Positions 7,974 to 16,948 of a stretch of DNA of 64,000 nucleotides are shown here, piece by piece. Positions within the stretch are counted from its first letter, which is position 1; the number at the start of each line of letters is the position of its first letter. The DNA comes from Lacunisphaera sp. (GTDB lineage: Bacteria > Verrucomicrobiota > Verrucomicrobiia > Opitutales > Opitutaceae): assembly GCA_029945445.1 (NCBI GenBank), contig JAQSCO010000048.1, forward strand, positions 1 to 64,000, given 5' to 3'. The translations under genes and the position numbers were made by a program. The notes beneath the pieces were generated by a model that saw only the letters and a list, made by a program, of their open reading frames with translations, did no database searches and had not been told where the DNA came from.

Positions 7974-10076
7974 TCACTTCAGGTATTTCGCCAGCCAGGC
8001 GTGGACCTCGCCATACCAGTAGCGGCTGTCCTCGCCGCGGAGGATCCAGTGGCCGGCCTCGGGGAACACCAGCAGCTTGCTCGGCACGCCGAGGCGTTGC
8101 TGCGTGGCAAAGTTCATCAGCGCATTGTTCATTGGCACGCGGAAATCCAATTCGCCAACCGTGATCAGGATGGGCGTGACGAAGCCGGTGCCTTTGGCGT
8201 GGTTGCCGCCCTGCATGACCGGGCTCTGCTCGCGCCAGACCTTGCTGTCGCCCCAGATCGGTGTGCCGCTGTTGACCTCGCGGCCAAAGATGCTGTCGCT
8301 GGTGCCCCACTGCATGACGAGGTCCATCTCGCCCGCGTGGGAAATGAAGCACTTGTAGCGCGTGGTCGTGGCCTGAAGCCAGTTGGCGAGGTGGCCGCCG
8401 TAGCTGGCGCCGCCCGCGGCCTGCCGTGAGGCGTCGATGAAACTGTAACGCTTAATCGCCTCGTCCGCAGCTTCGTTGACCTCGTCCGCCGGGCCCTTGA
8501 GCGGGTCGAGCTGGATGGCGCGGGCGAACTCCTCGCCGTAGCCGGTCGAGCCCTTGTAGTCGGTCAGCAGCACGATGTAGCCGGGCGCGCCGAGCAGGTG
8601 GTAGTTCCAGCGGAGCACGAAGGTGTCGTGCCACATGCTCGCCGCGCCGCCGTGGATGACGACGAAGAGCGGATACTTCTTCGCCGGGTCGAAGCCCGCG
8701 GGCTTCACGATCATGCTGTGGATCTCCCGCCCGTCCGAGGCCCGGAAGTCGAAATGCTCCAGCGGCGGCAGGTCGAGCGTCGCGGTCTTGGCCGTGTTGA
8801 TCGACGTCAGGCGCTTCGGACCGCCGTTGAAGGAATAGACCTCGGCCGGGCTGGTGGCACTGTCCCAGAGGCCCGTGAGCGCCTTGCCGCCGGCGCTGAG
8901 GCCGGCGATGGTCCCGGTCGCGGGCGAGGCCTCGACGCGAACGTCGCCACCCGCATAGCTGACAGAGTGAAGCTGCTCGATCCCCGCATGCTCGAGGGTA
9001 AAATAGATACGATCGCTGCCCGCCGGCGCGGCGTAGCGCGAGATCGCGCGGTCGAGCGAGGCCGTCAGCACCTTCCGGCCGGCGGCGTAGAATGGCCAGG
9101 GGAAGCTCGCGAGGCGCGCCAGGTCGTAGACTTTGTCGGGCGTGTTGGCATCGGTGGTGCAAAGCAGTGTGCGACCGTCGGGCGAGAAGGAGACCGAGCC
9201 GTAGCTGCTGCCGTCATTGGTCAGGCGCGCGGGCTCGCCGCCGGCCGGGCCGACGGAAAACAGCTGGGTGTTCACGTTGGCGCGAGCGCTCTCCTCGCGG
9301 TTCAGCGTGGCGGTGAAGACAACCGCGCTGCCGTCCGGCGCCCACTCAGCCTCCATGCTCTCACCCTCGCTGCCGAAGGAGCCGCCGAAGCCGGGGCTCG
9401 CCGCGAGCTTGGTGTCCGCAAGCAGGTCGCGCGCTGCGGCCCCGGCCTTGGCCTCCTGCACGAAGAGGTGCGGCTTGCGGTCATCAAGCCAAGCCATCCA
9501 GAAACGCGGCGGAAACTGCTCGTAGGCGCGCGCGTTGTATTTGCGGTCCTTGCGCTCCTTCGCGGCCTTCTTGTTGGCGTCGTCGTTCGCGGCGCCGGGA
9601 TAGACGTTGCTCACGAACAGGAGCGACTTGCCGTCGGGGCTCCACTTCGGCGCGCCAGCCCCGGTCGAGAGCGACGTGATGCGCTCGGCCTCGCCGCCGT
9701 TGGCTAGGTCGAGCACGTAGACCTGCGCGACCTCATCGGCGTCGCGCTTGGCTGTAAAGGCGAGTTTCTTGCCGTCCGGCGACCAGTTCGCACCGCCCTC
9801 GGCGGGTTTGTTGTAGGTAATGCGCCGGGCCGGCGTGTCGTCGGCGAGCGACTTGAGCCAGAGGTCGGAAAACGTGTCCTTGGCATCGTAGGCCGGCTCC
9901 GTGACGGAGAACACGGCCCATTTGCCGTCGGGGCTGGGGACGGGCGCGCCGACGCGCTTCATGAGCCACACATCCTCGTGGGTGATGGCGTGTTTGGCCG
10001 GCGCCTCAGCGGCGCGGACAAAGCCGGCCGCAAGGGCCAGCGAGGACAAGGCAAGGAACAGGCGGACGTTCTTCAT
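7974..10076 (-). CDS. S9 family peptidase (prolyl oligopeptidase type)
   Basis: A 700-residue exported serine peptidase. ATG 10076 starts a clear signal peptide (MKNVRLFLALSSLALAAGF, cleavage near VRAAEA). An in-frame start 51 bp upstream would bury it. An N-terminal beta-propeller of WD/PD40-like repeats (several SPDGK motifs) covers about 40-420. The C-terminal alpha/beta hydrolase has Ser558 in GASYGGHL, Asp near 644 in GELDFRVP and His676 in EAGHWI. It resembles dipeptidyl or acylaminoacyl peptidases that degrade short peptides in the periplasm. Exact specificity is not evident. Confidence 0.92.
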   Translation of the reverse strand: MKNVRLFLALSSLALAAGFVRAAEAPAKHAITHEDVWLMKRVGAPVPSPDGKWAVFSVTEPAYDAKDTFSDLWLKSLADDTPARRITYNKPAEGGANWSPDGKKLAFTAKRDADEVAQVYVLDLANGGEAERITSLSTGAGAPKWSPDGKSLLFVSNVYPGAANDDANKKAAKERKDRKYNARAYEQFPPRFWMAWLDDRKPHLFVQEAKAGAAARDLLADTKLAASPGFGGSFGSEGESMEAEWAPDGSAVVFTATLNREESARANVNTQLFSVGPAGGEPARLTNDGSSYGSVSFSPDGRTLLCTTDANTPDKVYDLARLASFPWPFYAAGRKVLTASLDRAISRYAAPAGSDRIYFTLEHAGIEQLHSVSYAGGDVRVEASPATGTIAGLSAGGKALTGLWDSATSPAEVYSFNGGPKRLTSINTAKTATLDLPPLEHFDFRASDGREIHSMIVKPAGFDPAKKYPLFVVIHGGAASMWHDTFVLRWNYHLLGAPGYIVLLTDYKGSTGYGEEFARAIQLDPLKGPADEVNEAADEAIKRYSFIDASRQAAGGASYGGHLANWLQATTTRYKCFISHAGEMDLVMQWGTSDSIFGREVNSGTPIWGDSKVWREQSPVMQGGNHAKGTGFVTPILITVGELDFRVPMNNALMNFATQQRLGVPSKLLVFPEAGHWILRGEDSRYWYGEVHAWLAKYLK

Positions 10077-10095
10077 GGGGGGATGGAACTGAAGG

Positions 10096-11235
10096 CTAGA
10101 CGGATGACCGGGCTTCAAACGTGCCATCGGCGCGCTTTGAGACCAGCTTTTTTAACTCGAGTCCCATCAACGCCGCGGACACCTCCGCCGAACCCAGTCC
10201 GGTGGCGGCCGTGAGCGCATCGATGCCGAGCAGGCCGCCGCCGCTGAAAGCCGCGATGACCCGCCGTTCTTTCGCATCGAGCTGTGGCATCAGCTGCTCG
10301 AGCAACCCGAGCTGGCCCTCGGTCGTGATCGCCTGCGGGCGCAGGCCGTCGAGGTAGTTCAGTTCGTTGAGAATATCATCCACGCTGGTGAACAACGTCG
10401 CCCCATCGCGGATAAGCTGGTGGCAGCCCGCGCTGCTCGGCTGGTCGATGCGGCCTGGCACGGCGTAGATCAGGCGGCCCTGCTCGCCGGCGAAGCGCGC
10501 CGTGATCATTGCGCCGCCCGATACATCGCTCTCCACGACCACCGTGGCCTCGCACATGCCGGCGACAACCCGGTTGCGCATCGGGAAGGTCTGCTTGTCC
10601 GCTTTCCGGCCGAACGGAAATTCCGACAACACCGCGCCCGTCTCCGTAATGCGCCGGTAGAGTTCAAGGTTCTCGGGCGGGTAGACAATATCGATACCGC
10701 AGCCGAGCACGGCGGCCGTCTTGCCGCCCACCGACAATGCGCCCTCGTGTGCCGCGGTATCGATACCACGGGCGAGGCCGCTGACCACGCAGAAGCCGAG
10801 CCGCGCGAGGTCGGCGCCGAGCTTCTTCGCCACCGACTGCCCGTAGAGCGTCGTGCGCCGGCTGCCGACGACGGCGATGCAGGGCTGGTTGAAAAGATAA
10901 CCACCCTTCCGGTAGAGCCCGATCGGCGGATCGTGGATTTCCTTCAAAAGCTTCGGGTAGCCCTCGTCGCGCGTGGTGATGAAGGTCGCGCCGGCCTGCG
11001 CCAGCCGCTCCTCCTCGCGCACGAGGTCAAAATGCGTGCGCCAGTTGAGCAACGCCGCGCTCGTCTCCGGGCCGACGCCGCGCACCGACTCGAGCCGGCG
11101 TTTGTCCGAGGTAAGGATGTCGCGCGGGTCGCCGCCGAATTCTTCCAGCAGACGGTTGAGCGAGATGGGGCCGATGTTGGGCAGGTCGTTCAGGATCATG
11201 AACGCCTGGCGCTCGGTCAGTTCAGGGGGAGTCAT
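10096..11235 (-). CDS. dprA: DNA processing protein DprA
   Basis: A 379-residue protein that binds incoming single-stranded DNA and loads RecA during natural transformation. A helix-hairpin-helix region is at about 15-70. The Rossmann-like DprA core carries VVGSRRTTLYG, VVSGLARGIDTAAH and SGAMITA-like loops (here SGGAMITARFA). A C-terminal winged-helix domain covers about 300-375. Its start overlaps the end of the nnr gene by 14 bp, an arrangement often seen for dprA with unrelated housekeeping genes. No other competence gene is nearby. Confidence 0.95.
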   Translation of the reverse strand: MTPPELTERQAFMILNDLPNIGPISLNRLLEEFGGDPRDILTSDKRRLESVRGVGPETSAALLNWRTHFDLVREEERLAQAGATFITTRDEGYPKLLKEIHDPPIGLYRKGGYLFNQPCIAVVGSRRTTLYGQSVAKKLGADLARLGFCVVSGLARGIDTAAHEGALSVGGKTAAVLGCGIDIVYPPENLELYRRITETGAVLSEFPFGRKADKQTFPMRNRVVAGMCEATVVVESDVSGGAMITARFAGEQGRLIYAVPGRIDQPSSAGCHQLIRDGATLFTSVDDILNELNYLDGLRPQAITTEGQLGLLEQLMPQLDAKERRVIAAFSGGGLLGIDALTAATGLGSAEVSAALMGLELKKLVSKRADGTFEARSSV

Positions 11236-12757
11236 GGGCCGCGTGGATCAAGGCAGGTTGCAGATAGTCGAGCAGCTGGGTCGTCTGCACTGCCACCTGG
11301 CCCTTGTCGCGAGCGAGCAAATCCGCAGCGAGGCCATGCCACACTACGCCGCGGCCGGCGGCGAGCAACAAATCGTCCGGCGCCTGCGCCAGCAACCCGC
11401 CGGTCAGGCCCGTGAGCAGGTCGCCGCTGCCCCCGCGTGCCAGCACGGGGCCGCCGAAGAAAGAGTAGTAAGTAGGGCCGGTCTCCGACCGGCCCAAATC
11501 GCTCACGATCCGCGTAACCGGGCCCTTGAGCACAGCGACGGCCTCGCCTTGGGCCGGTCGGAGACCAGCCCTACCCCCGATCCGCTGCCACTCGCCCGCA
11601 TGCGGCGTGCAGATAAAGCGCATGCCCTGGGCGGCCGCAATGACCTCCGGGCGCAACGCGTCGGCGTCGAGCACGAGAGGAATGTTCGTATTACGAACAA
11701 TGGCCTCGACGACGGAAAGGGTTTCCGGTTCCGCCCCGAGGCCCGGGCCGATGGCGAGGGCCGTGGCACGCGGGAGTTTTTCGAGCAAAAGCTCCACGCC
11801 TGTGGCGGCCAGTCCGCCAGCGGATGTCTCGGGCCAGCCGACCCACATCGCCTCGGGAAATTTTGCAGCATATTCCGGCACGAGCGACGCGGGCACAAAG
11901 GCCGTCAACAACCCGACCCCGCTGCGCAGCGCCGCCTGCACGGTCATGAGCACGGCGCCGGGATACTGCCGTGAGCCCCCGACGACGAACAGGTGGCCGT
12001 AGGTGCGCTTGTCGGTCTGCGCCGGGCGTAACTTTGCCAGCGGCGCCAGGATTGAGGCTTGGAGCACACGCGACGACGAGGCCGGCTGGCTTTCCGCGAA
12101 AAAACCAAGGTCGAGGTAGCGCAGGCGGCCGGTGTAGAGGGCGTTGCTCTCCGCGACGACCGGCGCCTTCACGATACCGGTCGCGTAGGTGAAGTCGGCG
12201 CGGAAGACCGTCCCGCCGTTTTCCTCGCCCATCCCGCTCGGCAGGTCGACGGCCGCGCGCAGGCGGATGCGCGGATGGGTGTTCACCCACGCCAGCATCT
12301 TGGCGGCCGGTTCCTCGAGCGGCGGATGGAACTGCATCCCGAACACACCATCAACGCAGAGATCGTAGGAACTGGCCTGGGCCGATTGCCAGTCGAACGG
12401 CTCCTCCCGATTCCCGGCCGCGAGGACAAATTCCTGCCGGGCACGCTGCGTCAGCGGACGAGGTGAACCCGTGCTGAATACGGGGTGAATCGTCACCCGG
12501 GCGCGTGGCCTGTTTTTCAGCAGCGCCGTGGCCGCAAGCACCGCATCGCCGCCATTGTGGCCCTGGCCCATGAGCACGAGGATGCGGGCGTCGTCCGGCA
12601 GCCCGCCGATCTCCTTGAAATCCTCCTCGATGGCCGCGGCGATGGTGGCGCCGGCACGCTGCATCGCGGCCCACTCCGCGGCCTCATCCTTGAGCCGGCC
12701 GGCCTCCCACGCCTTGGCCTCGGCGCAGGGGAGGACCGGGTGCGAAGGCAGCTGCAT
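11222..12757 (-). CDS. nnr: Bifunctional NAD(P)H-hydrate epimerase/dehydratase
   Basis: A 511-residue fusion that repairs hydrated NAD(P)H. The N-terminal YjeF epimerase domain (about 1-215) has the motif GQGHNGGDAVLAA. The C-terminal ADP/ATP-dependent dehydratase (about 230-505) has GGSRQYPGAVLM, TPHAGE, VLKGP and the catalytic GGSGDLL. Oddity: a pair of inverted REP-type hairpins is embedded in frame at residues about 395-403 and 421-429, giving GRAGLRPAQ and LGRSETGPT. The spacing between TPHAGE and VLKGP looks much shorter than I expect for the family. The catalytic motifs survive, so it may still work. Confidence 0.92.
   Translation of the reverse strand: MQLPSHPVLPCAEAKAWEAGRLKDEAAEWAAMQRAGATIAAAIEEDFKEIGGLPDDARILVLMGQGHNGGDAVLAATALLKNRPRARVTIHPVFSTGSPRPLTQRARQEFVLAAGNREEPFDWQSAQASSYDLCVDGVFGMQFHPPLEEPAAKMLAWVNTHPRIRLRAAVDLPSGMGEENGGTVFRADFTYATGIVKAPVVAESNALYTGRLRYLDLGFFAESQPASSSRVLQASILAPLAKLRPAQTDKRTYGHLFVVGGSRQYPGAVLMTVQAALRSGVGLLTAFVPASLVPEYAAKFPEAMWVGWPETSAGGLAATGVELLLEKLPRATALAIGPGLGAEPETLSVVEAIVRNTNIPLVLDADALRPEVIAAAQGMRFICTPHAGEWQRIGGRAGLRPAQGEAVAVLKGPVTRIVSDLGRSETGPTYYSFFGGPVLARGGSGDLLTGLTGGLLAQAPDDLLLAAGRGVVWHGLAADLLARDKGQVAVQTTQLLDYLQPALIHAAHDSP
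11472..11574. repeat. Inverted pair of REP hairpins inside nnr
   Basis: The plus-strand copy has GTAG at 11472-11475 and a stem GGGCCGGT/ACCGGCCC (11475-11482, 11488-11495) with loop CTCCG. The minus-strand copy has GTAG at 11574-11571 and a stem with one T-G wobble (11571-11564, 11558-11551), also with loop CTCCG. The two hairpins face each other about 55 bp apart, as in bacterial interspersed mosaic elements. Both are read through as part of the nnr protein. Confidence 0.8.
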
Positions 12758-12764
12758 GGAAATC

Positions 12765-13169
12765 CTAATGCTTCACCAGTGCGGCGACGGCCATCGCATG
12801 GCTGTCGATGTGCGAGAGCGAGAGCCACACATGCGTGGCGCCGACCTCGGCCAGCAGCGCCGTGGCCTTGGCGTCGAGGTGGACGAGCGGCTCCTTGCGC
12901 GTGCCGTGGTAGACGGAGACCGAGGTCCAGTCGAGGTGTTCGCCGATACCGGTCGTGAAGCATTTCGACACCGCCTCCTTGGCGGCCCAGCGCGCGGCGT
13001 AGTGCTTATGCGGGTATTTCAGGCTGTTGCAGTAGGCCTGTTCCTCCTCGGTGAAGATGCGCTTGAGGAACCGGTCGCCGTGCTTCTCGAGCACGTTCTT
13101 GATGCGCGCGGTCTCGATGAGATCGCAGCCGAGGCCGATCAGCACGCCGCCGGGAGGAAGGGTGATCAT
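12765..13169 (-). CDS. acpS: Holo-[acyl-carrier-protein] synthase
   Basis: A 134-residue phosphopantetheinyl transferase that converts apo-ACP to the holo form using CoA. The signature GLGCDLIETARI near the N-terminus and RWAAKEAVSKCF in the middle carry the Mg-binding Asp and Glu. The ATG overlaps the stop of pdxJ by 4 bp, and only 7 bp separate its stop from the nnr start. pdxJ-acpS-nnr is a common gene order in other bacteria and supports the call. The C-terminus SLSHIDSHAMAVA is typical. Confidence 0.95.
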   Translation of the reverse strand: MITLPPGGVLIGLGCDLIETARIKNVLEKHGDRFLKRIFTEEEQAYCNSLKYPHKHYAARWAAKEAVSKCFTTGIGEHLDWTSVSVYHGTRKEPLVHLDAKATALLAEVGATHVWLSLSHIDSHAMAVAALVKH

Positions 13170-13909
13170 GGGTTCATCAGGCGTTTCATCGTGCGCACAG
13201 CCTCATCGATTCCGGTGGAAAGTGCACGACTGATAATGCTGTGGCCGATGTTGAGCTCGTGGAGGTGCGGGATGGTGCGGATCTCGGCGATGTTGACGTA
13301 GTTGATGCCATGACCGGCGTTGACCACGAGGCCGAGGGCGTGCGCCTGCTGCGCGCCGGCGACCAGGCGCGCAAACTCCGCGGCGCGGCCGGCGCCGTGG
13401 TAAGCGTTGGCGTAGGCGCCGGTGTGGAGCTCGATCCATGGCGCCTGCAATTTGGCCGACAGCTCGATCTGCGCCGGCTCGGGGTCGATGAAGAGGCTCG
13501 TCTTGATGCCGGCGGCGTTCATGGCGTCGGTCACGCGGGCGACCTTGTCGCGGTGCTTCACGACATCAAGGCCGCCCTCGGTCGTGATCTCCTCGCGGCT
13601 CTCGGGCACGAGGCAGACGGAATGCGGCTTCAGTTTGAGCGCAAAGGCGGTCATCGCCGGCGTGCAGGCCATCTCGAGGTTGAGGCGGGTGGACTTGGAA
13701 GCCGCGAGGCGCATGACGTCCTCGTCCTGAATGTGCCGGCGATCCTCCCGGAGGTGGACCGTGATGCCATCGGCCCCGGCTTTTTCACAGCGGAAAGCGA
13801 GTTCGACTGGGTCGGGCTCGACGTTGCCGCCGTGCGTGGCACCGGCCGACCGGTAGCGGGCCTGGCGCAGCGTGGCGGCGTGATCGATGTTGAGGCCGAG
13901 GAGAATCAT
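13166..13909 (-). CDS. pdxJ: Pyridoxine 5'-phosphate synthase
   Basis: A 247-residue TIM-barrel enzyme joining 1-deoxyxylulose 5-phosphate and aminoacetone phosphate in vitamin B6 synthesis. The start ATG 13909 gives the hallmark N-terminus MILLGLNIDHAATLRQARY. Other signatures are GADGITVHLREDRRHIQD, the LNLEMA strand and the C-terminal LNIGHSIISRAL. The frame stays open 636 bp further upstream, but that part runs antisense to the next gene and lacks any pdxJ similarity. First gene of the pdxJ-acpS-nnr-dprA operon. Confidence 0.96.
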   Translation of the reverse strand: MILLGLNIDHAATLRQARYRSAGATHGGNVEPDPVELAFRCEKAGADGITVHLREDRRHIQDEDVMRLAASKSTRLNLEMACTPAMTAFALKLKPHSVCLVPESREEITTEGGLDVVKHRDKVARVTDAMNAAGIKTSLFIDPEPAQIELSAKLQAPWIELHTGAYANAYHGAGRAAEFARLVAGAQQAHALGLVVNAGHGINYVNIAEIRTIPHLHELNIGHSIISRALSTGIDEAVRTMKRLMNP

Positions 13910-13960
13910 GGGGGCGAGGTTGACGATTAAGGGCCGCGCGCTTCTGCTTGGCAAAACGAA

Positions 13961-14731
13961 ATGACCGACCCGACCCCGACAGCGCCCGCGCCCAAACCGG
14001 AGAATCTGCTCCTCAATCTCATTTGCAACGTCGCCCTGCCGACGGCGATCCAGACCTGGGGCAGTGGCGAGCGGGGGCTCGGGCCGAAGTGGGGCCTGGT
14101 GGTGGCGCTGCTCTTCCCGCTGGCCTACGGGCTCTATGACTTCGCGGTGCGGCGGCGGTTCAATTTTATCTCGGCACTCGGCTTCACCAGCGTGCTGATC
14201 ACGGGCGGTTTCGGACTGATGCAGCTCGACGGTTTCTGGTTCGCGGTGAAGGACGGCGCCGTGCCCGGCCTGATCGGGCTCGCGGTGCTGGCGTCGATGG
14301 GGACCAAGGCGCCGCTGGTGGAGGAACTCCTCTACAACCCGCAGGTCATCGACGCGGCCCGGGTGAATGCCGCGCTCGCGGCGCGGAACCACCAGCAGGA
14401 ATTCGCCCGCCTGATGAAGGGCTCGAGCCACCTGCTGGCGCTGTCCTTCTTCCTGAGCGCCGGCCTGAACTACGGTCTGGCGCGGCTGATCATCACGGGC
14501 CAGCCCGGCACGGAGCTGTTTGTGCAGCAGTTGGCCAAGATGCACTGGGCCAGCCTCGGCGGCGCGGTGCTGCCGGCCATGGCCATCATGTTCTATGCGC
14601 TGTGGCGGATGTTCAAGGGCCTGGAGCGGCTGACCGGCCTGACGCTGGACGAAATCCTGAAGCAGCCGCCAGCGAAGAGTGAGCCGCGGGGTGAGGGCAC
14701 CCCGCCCACAGATCCAAGCGGCGCCGCCTAG
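13961..14731 (+). CDS. VC0807-like integral membrane protein
   Basis: A 256-residue membrane protein with about five to six hydrophobic helices and a polar Pro-rich C-tail. Motifs such as [36 protein letters not shown] and [11 protein letters not shown] resemble what I recall as the VC0807 family, which has no known role. It is divergent from pdxJ (51-bp gap). Its TAG stop lies within a CTAG that also contains the stop of convergent gltA. Family recognition is from memory of motifs, not a search. Confidence 0.7.
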   Translation: MTDPTPTAPAPKPENLLLNLICNVALPTAIQTWGSGERGLGPKWGLVVALLFPLAYGLYDFAVRRRFNFISALGFTSVLITGGFGLMQLDGFWFAVKDGAVPGLIGLAVLASMGTKAPLVEELLYNPQVIDAARVNAALAARNHQQEFARLMKGSSHLLALSFFLSAGLNYGLARLIITGQPGTELFVQQLAKMHWASLGGAVLPAMAIMFYALWRMFKGLERLTGLTLDEILKQPPAKSEPRGEGTPPTDPSGAA

Positions 14732-16023
14732 CCGCGCTGGGCCGCGGGCACGTAGTCGCGCTTCGGCGTGCCGACGTAGATCTGGCGCGGACGGTAGATG
14801 CGGCCCTTGGGATTGGAGGCGACCTCGCGCCAGTTGGCGATCCAGCCGGGGGAGCGGCCGATGGCGAACATCACCGTGAACATGTTGGTCGGGATGCCGA
14901 GGGCGCGGAAGATGATGCCCGAGTAGAAATCGACGTTCGGGTAGAGCTTGCGGGAGATAAAGTAGTCATCCTTGAGCGCGGCCTGCTCGAGGTTGTGCGC
15001 GATGGCGAGGAGCGGATCGGACTTGCCGAGCTTCTTCAGCACGACGCCACAGGCTTCGCCGATGATCTTGGCGCGCGGATCGAAATTGCGGTAGACGGCG
15101 TGGCCAAACCCCATGAGCCGGTTGCTCTTGGTGCCGCCCTTGGCGGCGGCGATGAAGCGCGTGCCGTCGTCGCCCTCGTCGTGGATGGACTGGAGCATGT
15201 TCATCACCGCGGTGTTGGCGCCGCCGTGGAGCGGGCCGGAGAGGGCGTTGACGCCGGCGGCGAGCGAGGTGAAGAGGTTGGCGCCGCTGGAGCCGACCAT
15301 GCGCACGGTCGAGGTGCTGCAGTTCTGCTCGTGGTCGGCGTGCATGAGCAAAATCAGGTTCAGGGCCTGCGTGACCTCGGGGATGATCACGTAGTCCTTG
15401 TAGGGCTCCGAGAACATCAGGTGCAGGAAATTGTCGCAGAACGGCAGGTCCTTCGGGTGGACGAATGGCAGGCCGCGGTTGTGCCGGTAGATCATCGCCC
15501 CGAGGGTGCGGATCTTCGAGATGGCCAGGGCCGCCGCGAGGTCGAAGTTCTGCAGGTCCTTCTCGAAATTGTTCGTCGCGAGATTCGGATAATACGCCGC
15601 GAGCGCGCCGACCAGCGAGGACAGCATGCCCATGGGCGGGGCATCCTTCGGGAAACCCTCGAAGAGGCGCTGCATCTGGGGCTCGATGTGGGCGTTGTCC
15701 CGCAGCAGGTCGCCAAACTTCCGGCGCTGTCCCATAGTGGGCAGTTCGCCGTAGATCACCAGGTAGGCGGTCTCGACGAACTCGGAGTGCGCCGCCAGCT
15801 GCTCGATGGGATAACCGCGGTGGCGCAGGATGCCGTTGTCGCCGTCGAGGAAGGTTACCTGGCTCTCACAGGAACCGGTGTTGCCGTAGCCTTGGTCGTA
15901 GAAAATATAACCGGTATCCTTGCGCAGATTGCGGGCATCGACCGCCTGTTCGCCCTCGGTGCCCGTCATCACGGGGTAAGTCACTTCCTTGTCGTCGATC
16001 TTGATGAGGGCGGTCTTTTGCAT
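14728..16023 (-). CDS. gltA: Citrate synthase (type II)
   Basis: A 431-residue enzyme condensing oxaloacetate and acetyl-CoA at entry to the TCA cycle. Catalytic motifs are present: [31 protein letters not shown] and [15 protein letters not shown] with the active-site Asp. The N-terminal strand domain is that of the hexameric, NADH-regulated Gram-negative type ([18 protein letters not shown]). Length fits. It is a single-gene unit with a 137-bp upstream region in which I see no clear promoter. Its stop shares the palindrome CTAG with the convergent neighbour. Confidence 0.97.
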   Translation of the reverse strand: MQKTALIKIDDKEVTYPVMTGTEGEQAVDARNLRKDTGYIFYDQGYGNTGSCESQVTFLDGDNGILRHRGYPIEQLAAHSEFVETAYLVIYGELPTMGQRRKFGDLLRDNAHIEPQMQRLFEGFPKDAPPMGMLSSLVGALAAYYPNLATNNFEKDLQNFDLAAALAISKIRTLGAMIYRHNRGLPFVHPKDLPFCDNFLHLMFSEPYKDYVIIPEVTQALNLILLMHADHEQNCSTSTVRMVGSSGANLFTSLAAGVNALSGPLHGGANTAVMNMLQSIHDEGDDGTRFIAAAKGGTKSNRLMGFGHAVYRNFDPRAKIIGEACGVVLKKLGKSDPLLAIAHNLEQAALKDDYFISRKLYPNVDFYSGIIFRALGIPTNMFTVMFAIGRSPGWIANWREVASNPKGRIYRPRQIYVGTPKRDYVPAAQRG

Positions 16024-16160
16024 ACGGGGGTGAGGGACCTAAAAGAACAGAAATCAGGCCTGTTGCAAAGCAAAGCCGCGGGATTTGCCGCCCGCCGGCC
16101 AAGCATTAGCCAGCCGTGTCGGCACGAAAAGAAGAGATTACGCCCGGCGGGCGCCGCGAC

Positions 16161-16892
16161 TCAGTTCGCCCGCAGGGTCGGCACCGCAAACTCGGCGCCG
16201 GCCAGGGGCGCATTCAGCTCGACCTTGTCGAAGGTGATGGTCGTGACCGCGCCGTTGGGCGCCTTGTTGATGACTCTTTTCGGGAAGCGGACCCCGCCGG
16301 CGCTAATCTCACCCTCTTCGCGGATCTCGGTGCCATTCTCCGTCTCAGTCTTGACCAGCCGGCCAGTGGCCTTGTCGAAATAGCGGCTGAAAACAATGTT
16401 GTCGGCGTGGACAAAGGTGAGCTTCGTGCAGGCCACGCCGTCGACGGTGACCTCGCCGCCCGCCTGCACCTTGCCGCCCTTCTTCTCGATGCCGGTGAAG
16501 AAATTGAGGTTTTCCCAGGTGTTCGCGCGCAGCCGTTTCACCTGCCCGGCGTCGAGCAACGTCACCTGCCACTCGGTGGAATTGGTGGGGTTGGTGCGCT
16601 TCTTCCAGGCGTCATAGCCGTCGAGCGCCGTCACCTCGATGAGCTTGGGGCTGGTCACCGTGATGCGCTGTTGGAAAGGTTTTTGGAAAACGATGTCCAC
16701 GGGCAGCCTCGTGTTCGCATCCACCTCGAGGGTCCCGGTGAAATGGATGGCCCCGACGGCGCCGAGCGCACTCTCGCTGCCCAGGAACGCGCGGGCCTTG
16801 GCGAGCACCGCCCCAACCGAGTCGGCCGCCCGGAGCGGGCCGGCAGTGAGGACGACCAGGGTGGCGAGGACGAGGGAAAGGCGGTGTTTCAT
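16161..16892 (-). CDS. Exported LolA-like protein of unknown role
   Basis: A 243-residue protein with a signal peptide (MKHRLSLVLATLVVLTAGP, cleavage near LRAADS), so periplasmic or outer-membrane associated. The rest is beta-rich with motifs such as DAWKKRTNPTNS, DGVACTKLTFVHADN and YFDKATGRLVKTETENG. These resemble the half-barrel found in LolA/LolB and outer-membrane lipoprotein-sorting relatives. No lipobox cysteine follows the signal. I chose ATG 16892; an upstream in-frame start at 16958 would hide the signal and overlap guaA by 10 bp. Real role unknown. Confidence 0.7.
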   Translation of the reverse strand: MKHRLSLVLATLVVLTAGPLRAADSVGAVLAKARAFLGSESALGAVGAIHFTGTLEVDANTRLPVDIVFQKPFQQRITVTSPKLIEVTALDGYDAWKKRTNPTNSTEWQVTLLDAGQVKRLRANTWENLNFFTGIEKKGGKVQAGGEVTVDGVACTKLTFVHADNIVFSRYFDKATGRLVKTETENGTEIREEGEISAGGVRFPKRVINKAPNGAVTTITFDKVELNAPLAGAEFAVPTLRAN

Positions 16893-16948
16893 GCGGGGTG
16901 GGTAGACACGCAAAATTGGCGCCAGTGCCCGCTTTCGCAACGGGAAAC

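Noticed and set aside
13910-14545. Upstream extension of pdxJ
   Set aside because: It is antisense to a clear membrane-protein gene. PdxJ proteins start at MILLGLNIDHAATLRQ, which is ATG 13909.
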